From NCBI GenBank assembly GCA_024402755.1, contig JAKSTD010000030.1:1-5862 (forward strand): DNA of 5,862 bases. Direction: 5' to 3'. A model generated the notes under the pieces. The model made no database searches, was not told the origin of the DNA, and saw only the letters and a program-made list of their open reading frames with translations. This document shows, piece after piece, positions 1 through 5,609 of this stretch. The stretch comes from Alphaproteobacteria bacterium (GTDB lineage: Bacteria; Pseudomonadota; Alphaproteobacteria; Rs-D84). Numbering within the stretch: the stretch's first letter is position 1; each line of letters opens with the position of its first letter. The position numbers and the translations under genes were made by a program.

Positions 1-1
1 A

Positions 2-403
2 AATTCAAGACTAAGCCCGACAACTGTATTGGGCAGATATTTACAACCAGACCAAATTTCTTTTTGGGAATTGCCCGGCTTTATAAAGAAAATGAAGGGC
101 ATCGGTGTCCCGACACGTGGGCATTTGGTTCAATTTTGGACTTTGTTTTTCTTGCCACTTAATATGATAGCAATGGTCGCATTGGGTATCGCGTTTTCAC
201 AAACAAGGCAACGCCGCAATTATACTTTTGGATTGAAATTCAGTTTGGGGGTATTAACATGTTTTGCACTGTATTTCATTGTGAATTTATTTAATGCATT
301 GGGGAACACGGGCACCCTGCCTCCGTTAATCGCAATCATTGCGCCACAAATAATAATTATTGCAGGCTCTTGTATGTTTATAACCAGTTTTGATACAATC
401 TAA
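2..403 (+). CDS. lptG: LPS export ABC transporter permease LptG, C-terminal part (5' end outside window)
   Basis: LptG is one of the two inner-membrane permeases of the LptB2FG transporter, which extracts lipopolysaccharide from the inner membrane and passes it to the Lpt bridge. The frame is open from base 2 with no stop, so this is the last 133 residues of a protein that is usually about 360 residues long; the TTG at 29 is an internal Leu, not a start. The fragment has the family's C-terminal layout: a cytoplasmic stretch (FWELPGFI, about residues 21-28), then three hydrophobic helices at about 45-65, 76-97 and 108-128. The short basic loop QTRQRR lies between the first two. ALGNTGTLPP (99-108), before the last helix, is typical of alphaproteobacterial LptG and favours it over its paralogue LptF. 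The family call is firm; LptG rather than LptF is likely. The gene leads a tight + strand string. Confidence 0.85.
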   Translation, partial: NSRLSPTTVLGRYLQPDQISFWELPGFIKKMKGIGVPTRGHLVQFWTLFFLPLNMIAMVALGIAFSQTRQRRNYTFGLKFSLGVLTCFALYFIVNLFNALGNTGTLPPLIAIIAPQIIIIAGSCMFITSFDTI

Positions 404-408
404 AGGGA
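402..408 (+). promoter_or_regulatory. Ribosome binding site of the 42-codon gene
   Basis: AAAGGGA overlaps the lptG stop codon and ends 6 nt before the ATG at 415. It is a good Shine-Dalgarno sequence at the right distance and is the main reason to accept the very short gene that follows. Confidence 0.6.
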
Positions 409-414
409 AATACT

Positions 415-543
415 ATGCCACTGCGAAAAAAAACGAACAAAACGAAATATATTTTTTGGGCACTAGCAATCGTACTGTTGGTCCTGATGATAATATCATT
501 TGCGCCAACACCAGAATTTAACGAAACAGTTCTTTATCCATGA
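415..543 (+). CDS. Small single-pass membrane protein of unknown function, 42 aa
   Basis: I do not recognise a named family. The predicted protein has a basic N-terminus (residues 3-11, with R4, K5, K6, K9 and K11), one hydrophobic segment at about 12-30 (starting YIFWALAIVLL), and a short acidic tail beginning APTPEFNE that ends in Tyr-Pro. By the positive-inside rule the N-terminus should be cytoplasmic and the 12-residue Pro-containing tail periplasmic. Three things support a real gene: an AAAGGGA ribosome binding site 6 nt upstream, a position 11 nt after lptG, and a TGA stop that overlaps the xerD start as ATGA (540-543). No clear Shine-Dalgarno precedes xerD, so its translation may be coupled to this gene. 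A role with the Lpt transporter is possible from position only. A cleavable signal peptide is unlikely, because little would remain after cleavage. Confidence 0.6.
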   Translation: MPLRKKTNKTKYIFWALAIVLLVLMIISFAPTPEFNETVLYP

Positions 544-1403
544 AATACATAGAAATATTTTTGGAAGCATTGTCTGCAGAAAAAGGTCGCAGCCAAAAAA
601 CATTAACTGCGTATGCATCTGACCTGCACCAGGCAGAAGACGAAATCGGCGATTTGTTAAATGCGACGGCTGATGATATTCAAAATTATTTATCGCATTT
701 GCCCGACAAACCTTCGTCTATCGCACGCAAAGCCAGCGCGCTTCGAACATTTTATAAATTTTTAATGTTAGAAAAAATCATAACTAAAAATCCAACAGCG
801 AATTTGGAATTACCAAAACGCGGGCGCACTTTACCGAAATATTTATCGCCAGAAGAAATTGAATTATTAATATCTTCATCTGGCGATATAAAAACATCAG
901 TTAGATTAAAATGTATGTTGGAACTGTTGTATGCCTCTGGGTTGCGGGTATCCGAATTATGCGAATTACCGCTTTCTGCAAATTTGGGTGATAAATTATT
1001 AATACACGGCAAAGGTGCCAAGGAAAGATTGGTCCCCATGCACGAAGCAGCCCAGCACGCACTGCATAAATGGTTAGAAATTCGTGGCGATAACGATTCG
1101 AAATATGTTTTTCCATCAAATTCTCAGACAGGTCACATAACCCGCGATGGATTTTTCAAGATATTAAAAAAGTGTGCAGTCCTCGCAGGAATCGAACCAT
1201 CACGCGTTTCGCCACATGTGTTGCGACATTCTTTTGCTTCGCATTTATTGGCAGGCGGGGCTAATTTGCGTGTAATACAAACAATGTTGGGACACGAAGA
1301 CATTTCTACAACCCAAATATATACCCATGTTTTACCAGAAAAATTGCGTGACACTGTTGAAAACGCGCATCCTTTGGCACATAATAAGATAAAGGATTTA
1401 TAA
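540..1403 (+). CDS. xerD: Site-specific tyrosine recombinase XerD
   Basis: Tyrosine recombinase of the Xer family. With XerC it resolves chromosome dimers at dif, near the terminus, in concert with FtsK. The protein is 287 aa (E. coli XerD has 298). It has an N-terminal SAM-like core-binding domain (about 1-85) and a C-terminal catalytic domain (about 96-275). The full catalytic set is visible: R136 in ASGLRVSEL, K158 in HGKGAKERLVP, H226 and R229 in SPHVLRHSF, H252 in LGHEDIS and nucleophile Y261 in TTQIYTHV. The spacings from H226 to R229, H252 and Y261 equal those of E. coli XerD. SPHVLRHSFASHLL and the ending AHPLA favour XerD over XerC and over a mobile integrase. The ATG overlaps the preceding stop (ATGA) and lacks an obvious ribosome binding site, suggesting coupled translation. 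The J-domain gene follows after 3 nt. Residual doubt is XerD versus XerC. Confidence 0.9.
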   Translation: MKYIEIFLEALSAEKGRSQKTLTAYASDLHQAEDEIGDLLNATADDIQNYLSHLPDKPSSIARKASALRTFYKFLMLEKIITKNPTANLELPKRGRTLPKYLSPEEIELLISSSGDIKTSVRLKCMLELLYASGLRVSELCELPLSANLGDKLLIHGKGAKERLVPMHEAAQHALHKWLEIRGDNDSKYVFPSNSQTGHITRDGFFKILKKCAVLAGIEPSRVSPHVLRHSFASHLLAGGANLRVIQTMLGHEDISTTQIYTHVLPEKLRDTVENAHPLAHNKIKDL

Positions 1404-1406
1404 AAC

Positions 1407-1907
1407 ATGATAACAAAATGCGATCATCCAGGATGCACAAAAGCAGGCACTTGCCGTGCTCCTAAATCGCGTGATTTAAAAGAATATTGGTGGTTCTGCA
1501 AGGAACATGCGGCAGAATACAATAAAAATTGGAATTATTATGCAAATATGACCCCTGATGAAATTGATGCAGAATGGGAACGTGAAACATTTGGAATCGC
1601 AGACAAAGACAAAGAGAAAGTCAATAAAAACGAAGCAGATTATGTTCAATTTTTAAATGATTTTTTATCAGGTCGTTCAACATTTGATAAAATGCCGGCC
1701 AAAAAGACAATTCCATCGCAAATTGTTTCTGCAATGCAAGTTTTTGGTTTACCGATTACCGCAACCTGGCGCGAAGTTGGTGCGAAATACAGAACACTTG
1801 CAAAAAAATACCACCCAGATACAGCGCAAAACAAAAAATCATCAACCGCAGAATTTACACGTATAACCGCCGCTTATGAAACATTAAAGAAATACTTTAA
1901 AAAATAA
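1407..1907 (+). CDS. Small J-domain (DnaJ-like) protein with Cys/His-rich N-terminus
   Basis: Probable DnaK co-chaperone or adaptor, 166 aa, cytosolic (no signal peptide or membrane segment). The J domain is at the C-terminus, about residues 111-164. Its HPD motif is H136-P137-D138, preceded by the basic helix YRTLAKKY and followed by the helix that includes FTRITAAYETLKKY. The N-terminus has C5, H7, C10, C16, C31 and H34 around RAPKSR (17-22) and YWWFCKEH (27-34), followed by WNYY. That pattern is known from short alphaproteobacterial J-domain proteins and could bind zinc. Residues about 60-110 are charged and probably a linker. The start is the ATG 3 nt after the xerD stop, with AAAGGA (1391-1396) 10 nt upstream inside xerD. 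It is not DnaJ itself: there is no G/F region and no CxxCxGxG repeats. The client is unknown. Confidence 0.82.
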   Translation: MITKCDHPGCTKAGTCRAPKSRDLKEYWWFCKEHAAEYNKNWNYYANMTPDEIDAEWERETFGIADKDKEKVNKNEADYVQFLNDFLSGRSTFDKMPAKKTIPSQIVSAMQVFGLPITATWREVGAKYRTLAKKYHPDTAQNKKSSTAEFTRITAAYETLKKYFKK

Positions 1908-1932
1908 TATTTTATTTCTTCATATTATTTTT
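1900..1932. terminator. Possible bidirectional terminator between convergent genes
   Basis: A perfect 11-bp inverted repeat, AAAAATAATAT (1900-1910) and ATATTATTTTT (1922-1932), with an 11-nt loop. It spans the end of the J-domain gene and of lpxD, whose stop codons are only 4 nt apart. A-rich left and T-rich right arms give a U-run at the 3' side in both directions, as expected for a shared terminator. The stem has no G or C, so it is weak and could be chance in AT-rich DNA. Confidence 0.35.
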
Positions 1933-2958
1933 CACCCACGCATAGTGGCGGAAAAATTCTATCCCAGGCCCAGCAGGCATCCCCATCCATTTTTCACCCG
2001 CAGGAATATTGCGGAACACGCCACTTTTTGCGCCGACTTCCACATCATCACCAATATGAATACCGTTTGGTACACCGACCTGCCCCGCCAAAAGCACGCG
2101 ATTACCAATAACAACACCACCAGCCAACCCGACCCCAGCAGCCAAGAAACATTCTTTGCCAATCACAACGCCATGCGCAATTTGGCACAGATTATCGATT
2201 TTTGTCCCTTCACCAACAACAGTATCAGACATTGCCCCCCTATCAATACAAGTATTTGCCCCGACAGAAACACGATTTCCCAAAACCACACGACCAGTAT
2301 GCGGAATAAACACATTTTTACCATTTTGACGGGTATAACCAAAACCATCCTTGCCAATCACAGCACCAGCATTTATTACACAATCGGAACCAATAGTTGC
2401 ATTTTCAATATGCGCACCAGTATGCACAACAGTATTTGCTCCCAAAATAACATTACGACCGATAAAAGCGCCAGGGTAAATTTTTACCCCCTCTTCCAGC
2501 ACAGCACCCCTTTCAATCGTTGCATATTGCCCAACATAATTTGTCCGCTTTTTTCGAAAGAAAACTCCTTTTTCCACAGTTGCGAAATAAGACACACCAA
2601 ACCGTGGTTTTTCGGCATAAATTTCACCCAATATTTTAACTATGTTTCCACGCGGCGAATCTGTGACAAGAAGTGTTGCACCCTTTGGCGCATGTTTAAC
2701 CTGTTCCTTTTGCAACAAAATAACCGAAGCCCGTGTGTTTTCTAACACCTCAATCGGCAAAATTTTGAAAGCATTTGAATTGCGTTCTGTAGAATAGAAA
2801 GCCAGTTGACCAGATTTAGCATCTGCAATAGGCGCGACCCCGCTGACCATTTCTTTGGCATTACCTTTTAATTCCAAGCCAAATTTTTTTGCCAATTCCC
2901 CAGCTGTAATTTTTTTACCGCGTGGACCAAAAATTTTCCGTAATAATTTTTTAAACAT
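1912..2958 (-). CDS. lpxD: UDP-3-O-acylglucosamine N-acyltransferase LpxD
   Basis: LpxD adds the second hydroxyacyl chain, from acyl-ACP, to the 2-amino group of UDP-3-O-acylglucosamine in lipid A synthesis. It acts as a cytoplasmic homotrimer. The protein has 348 aa (E. coli 341): an N-terminal uridine-binding domain (about 1-125), a left-handed beta-helix of hexapeptide repeats (about 130-312, e.g. AVIGKDGFGY and GRVVLGNRVSVGANT), and a short C-terminal helical tail. The likely catalytic base is H262 in NLCQIAHGVVIG. CIDRGAMSDT (237-246) and GMPAGP (326-331) are further family marks. The ATG at 2958 is chosen because AAGGAA lies 6 nt upstream and MFKKLLRKIF gives a normal length. A longer in-frame start at 3039 would run through a terminator and a promoter. 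The gene appears monocistronic, away from the bamA-fabZ-lpxA genes that often accompany lpxD. Confidence 0.93.
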   Translation of the reverse strand: MFKKLLRKIFGPRGKKITAGELAKKFGLELKGNAKEMVSGVAPIADAKSGQLAFYSTERNSNAFKILPIEVLENTRASVILLQKEQVKHAPKGATLLVTDSPRGNIVKILGEIYAEKPRFGVSYFATVEKGVFFRKKRTNYVGQYATIERGAVLEEGVKIYPGAFIGRNVILGANTVVHTGAHIENATIGSDCVINAGAVIGKDGFGYTRQNGKNVFIPHTGRVVLGNRVSVGANTCIDRGAMSDTVVGEGTKIDNLCQIAHGVVIGKECFLAAGVGLAGGVVIGNRVLLAGQVGVPNGIHIGDDVEVGAKSGVFRNIPAGEKWMGMPAGPGIEFFRHYAWVKNNMKK

Positions 2959-2964
2959 GATACA

Positions 2965-2970
2965 TTCCTT
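2965..2970 (-). promoter_or_regulatory. Ribosome binding site of lpxD
   Basis: AAGGAA on the minus strand, directly after an A-run and 6 nt before the ATG at 2958. It decides the lpxD start against the longer reading frame beginning at 3039. Confidence 0.75.
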
Positions 2971-2985
2971 TTTTTTGATAATTTG

Positions 2986-3014
2986 ATTATAAAAAAAGGT
3001 CGCGAAAATCGCAA
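2986..3014 (-). promoter_or_regulatory. Promoter of lpxD, overlapping the upstream gene's terminator
   Basis: On the minus strand there is TTGCGA (3014-3009; 4 of 6 matches to TTGACA), a 17-nt spacer and a perfect TATAAT (2991-2986). This is the canonical housekeeping sigma layout. Transcription would start near 2979, giving a leader of about 21 nt that contains the AAGGAA site. The -35 lies in the first arm of the terminator hairpin and the -10 begins at the end of its T-tract. Because the region is AT-rich, TATAAT alone would be weak evidence; the spacing and the need for a promoter after a terminator raise confidence. Confidence 0.6.
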
Positions 3015-3022
3015 CCTTTTTT
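2991..3022 (-). terminator. Intrinsic terminator of the cysteine-rich gene
   Basis: Read on the minus strand, AAAAAAGGTTGCG (3022-3010) pairs with CGCGACCTTTTTT (3004-2992) around a 5-nt loop. This gives a 13-bp stem with one U-G wobble, ending in a run of seven T (2997-2991). On the plus strand the wobble becomes a C-A mismatch, so the structure favours minus-strand transcripts. It begins 19 nt after the stop codon of the cysteine-rich gene. Confidence 0.82.
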
Positions 3023-3041
3023 ACATCATCACAAAACAAAT

Positions 3042-5597
3042 TTAATCTAATTCAATACTAACAACATCACCGTATGTTCCCAGTTCTTCGGTTCCAATAT
3101 AACATTGGATATGTTCGCCGATTTCATCCATCCATTGTTGAGCAGCGGTATTTTTAATATTTTCCTTGTTCTGTTTGATAACCGAAGCAGTTATCCCAGC
3201 ACCCAGCGCACCACCCGCAGCAGCAGTTACAATTGGAATCGCTATACGAGCTGCATTTTGAGATTTTCCACGCTGACCATTATCGGCATACGATTCATAT
3301 TTGTCACATGCTAGTCGCAATGCTTTTAACTCTTCATCTGTCACATTCTTTTTACAACCTTCTGACTCTGGGATTGCCAAATTAGAACATGCAGTATATG
3401 CCTGTGATTTATAAGCACTTTTTACTGTTTCATCTGTACCATCTTTCAGTGCCACATCTATTGCATCCGTACAATATTTTCCCCATTTTTTAACAGTTGC
3501 TTCAGAAATACCATTCTTTTCATTAGCACTAGACATCCATTTAGATAATACTCCTCCTTCGGTCAACCCTAAACCTAATGCTCCACCACCCAATGCAGGT
3601 GCGACTGTGCCCCAGGCATAAGCAATCTTCTCTTTGGTTGATAATTTGCTGCCCTTACATTCGCCATCAACCCATTGACCATAACCCTGTTTGCACAATT
3701 CACGGTTACCAACAGTATCAGAAATCTTGCGCAAATCAGCATCGCTTATCCAAGAACCGCAAGTGAATGAATCACCAACCGCAAAGTATGCCACAGAATT
3801 GTTTTTTAACAAATCTTGGATATCTTTATCATCAGATTGCACAGTAATTCTTGCGCGGCAGAACGAACCGTACAAATCATTAGACGCAACGAATTGTTTC
3901 GCGGTTAAACCTTTTGATACATAGTTCTTTGGCACTTTGCTGTTTCTTAATTTTACCCACATAAATGTAGAACCATTTTCTGTATTACCCATAATACCGC
4001 CATTATTATTGCCCAAACAAACGCGTTGTTCCTTGGTCAATTTGGCATTATATATCGCTTGAACCTCTTTTTCGACATCCGCTAACAAAGTTTGGAACAA
4101 AGACGTCCCGGCATTTGTCAACATATATTCCATTTGCGATTGATATACCGGTTGATCAGAAATACAAGCTGTTTCTGGATCAATAACAGTTTGATCACAA
4201 GTAGTGTTTCCCTGACTATCAACAATGGGTTCCATTGTCCCTGTACAATCTGCCGCACTTTCTAAACCAAGTGCAGACACCACAGCCGAAGCAATTTGCT
4301 GATCGCTTGCCGGAGCACATGCAATCACAATGCCCTTACCATCTGCATATGGTGTAACCTTTGTCGAATTCGCGTCACGCCATGCTTCACGAACAGACGA
4401 ATAGCCATTCCATGAAGTTGTATCACTTCTATCATCTGGCCATTGATCCGCAATCGCTATTTTCAAATGTTCTTCACACACAGATGATGTTCTGACCGTA
4501 TTCATACACAAACCAATAACGATATTGTAATCCAGGACGCCACCCATTTTATTCATACTGCGATCCAATCTCGCATTATCCGTATCATATGTCCCAGAAA
4601 CAATATCCGTTCTACTGCGATAGCAATTTACATATTCTTTACCACACATGGCCTTTACACAAGAAAGAGCAATCGTTTGACATTGTTTTTTCATATTTTC
4701 AATCGCCGCAGGATTATAAGATGTAGAGAGTATAGAATTCAACGTTGCAACCGCACCAATCGGATCAGATACGGATTCATTATAAGATGGGAACAAAGTA
4801 CTAAATGTTGAACCATCTTCATCATAATATGTATATGTGTATCCATCTGTTCCGGCAGATGTCGCAGCATAGATACAATTTGCATCAGCATTCACAATCG
4901 CAGAACACCCAGACAAAATATCACCATAAGTTCTGGTATCGTTCACATGCACACCATCACCAGATTTAGACCTTGTATAACACACAGAACCCAAGCCGCC
5001 ACCGCAAGAACGCATAGCACATTCTTTGATTGTTTCAACACAAGAATTTTTTGCCTTGGTATCAAATTTTTTCATTGCTTCTTGAACCTTGGTATTCGCA
5101 TAACTTTTACGTGCAGAATAAGCCAATGAGAATACTTCTTCTTGTAAATCTGGATCGCCCAATTCACGGTCAGACGGAACTTTTTCACGATATGTCATGT
5201 GGCAATATCTGTTTGAACCGATTGTTTCCAGACATGCGGTCTTTAACAATTTACGAACATCCGAAGCACTGGCTGTTTCAATACCTTCGTGCATAACCTG
5301 GGAAGTTTGCAAAGTGCCTGTTCCTTCGGCAATAATATTTGCCGCATCGATTGATGCCAAACTGGTCCCTTCGACACAACTTAATGGATTTTTTGCACAC
5401 GCACTGACCAAACAGTTATCTGTTACTTTTTGACATGTTTTAACCGCATTCAATGCCGCCAAAGATGCACCTTCGGCAACCAATGTCCCGATTCTGGAAT
5501 CACCCGCATAATTCAAATTATTTGCATTCGCAACAGAACCAAATAACTGTGTTTTACCGGTTTCTTGGCAACGTTGTAATGTTGAATCACAAAGCAA
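3042..5597 (-). CDS. Large cysteine-rich protein with repeated six-Cys modules and two glycine-zipper segments; main body downstream of an in-frame stop
   Basis: Function not recognised. Counting from the TTG at 5597 the product has 851 residues. The same frame continues upstream to the window edge across one TAA (5607-5609), so this is most likely the C-terminal bulk of a longer protein. Three modules share C-x6-C-x4-C-x6/7-C followed later by C-x9-C: C55/62/67/74 with C122/132; C186/193/198/206 with C231/241; C306/313/318/325 with C364/374. The middle (about 427-650) has scattered Cys and CKQGYGQWVDGEC (635-647). Two hydrophobic Gly-rich segments (about 658-684 and 784-807) each contain GGALG. 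After each comes a Trp and then a Cys (W705/C709; W822/C832). So many spaced Cys suggest an oxidising compartment (periplasm or cell surface), with the two segments anchoring or inserting in a membrane. The TTG start is doubtful: no good ribosome binding site and no signal peptide. A strong terminator follows the stop. Confidence 0.6.
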   Translation of the reverse strand: MLCDSTLQRCQETGKTQLFGSVANANNLNYAGDSRIGTLVAEGASLAALNAVKTCQKVTDNCLVSACAKNPLSCVEGTSLASIDAANIIAEGTGTLQTSQVMHEGIETASASDVRKLLKTACLETIGSNRYCHMTYREKVPSDRELGDPDLQEEVFSLAYSARKSYANTKVQEAMKKFDTKAKNSCVETIKECAMRSCGGGLGSVCYTRSKSGDGVHVNDTRTYGDILSGCSAIVNADANCIYAATSAGTDGYTYTYYDEDGSTFSTLFPSYNESVSDPIGAVATLNSILSTSYNPAAIENMKKQCQTIALSCVKAMCGKEYVNCYRSRTDIVSGTYDTDNARLDRSMNKMGGVLDYNIVIGLCMNTVRTSSVCEEHLKIAIADQWPDDRSDTTSWNGYSSVREAWRDANSTKVTPYADGKGIVIACAPASDQQIASAVVSALGLESAADCTGTMEPIVDSQGNTTCDQTVIDPETACISDQPVYQSQMEYMLTNAGTSLFQTLLADVEKEVQAIYNAKLTKEQRVCLGNNNGGIMGNTENGSTFMWVKLRNSKVPKNYVSKGLTAKQFVASNDLYGSFCRARITVQSDDKDIQDLLKNNSVAYFAVGDSFTCGSWISDADLRKISDTVGNRELCKQGYGQWVDGECKGSKLSTKEKIAYAWGTVAPALGGGALGLGLTEGGVLSKWMSSANEKNGISEATVKKWGKYCTDAIDVALKDGTDETVKSAYKSQAYTACSNLAIPESEGCKKNVTDEELKALRLACDKYESYADNGQRGKSQNAARIAIPIVTAAAGGALGAGITASVIKQNKENIKNTAAQQWMDEIGEHIQCYIGTEELGTYGDVVSIELD

Positions 5598-5606
5598 TGC
5601 CTGCTT

Positions 5607-5609
5607 TTA
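5607..5609 (-). other. In-frame TAA interrupting the cysteine-rich gene
   Basis: Minus-strand context is TTT TAA AAG. The frame is the same before and after, and Cys-rich coding sequence continues on both sides (GADFELCTSSKTF, stop, KQALLCDSTLQRC). The stop lies in the 8-bp palindrome TTTTAAAA (5605-5612). A nonsense mutation or a sequence error is more likely than two separate genes. Confidence 0.8.

Noticed and set aside
29..403. Separate 124-aa gene starting at TTG 29
   Set aside because: The frame is open to the window edge and the product is plainly the C-terminal part of LptG, so the TTG is an internal codon.
540..1403. xerD as a mobile-element integrase or integron integrase
   Set aside because: It lacks integron-specific insertions, sits inside a housekeeping gene string, and there are no flanking repeats or attachment sites. 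The motifs match chromosomal XerD.
752..1408. Minus-strand frames opposite xerD
   Set aside because: Overlapping shadows of a gene with a complete catalytic set; no ribosome binding sites or recognisable proteins.
1370..1410. Possible dif site near xerD
   Set aside because: No 28-bp pair of XerC/XerD half-sites around a 6-bp centre could be found by eye here or elsewhere in the window.
1945..2745. Long plus-strand frame (266 codons) opposite lpxD
   Set aside because: It is antisense to a well-conserved lpxD. Its translation is a Thr/Asn/Ile/His-rich jumble with no domain, as expected from the reverse reading of hexapeptide-repeat codons.
2978..2990. ATAAT-TTG-ATTAT palindrome at the lpxD -10 as an operator
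   Set aside because: Only 5-bp arms of pure A/T in AT-rich DNA, and it overlaps the TATAAT box; no basis to call a repressor site.
2959..3039. In-frame N-terminal extension of LpxD starting at 3039
   Set aside because: The extra 27 codons are made of the terminator hairpin, the promoter and the ribosome binding site. They do not resemble an LpxD N-terminus, and the ATG at 2958 has AAGGAA at the right distance.
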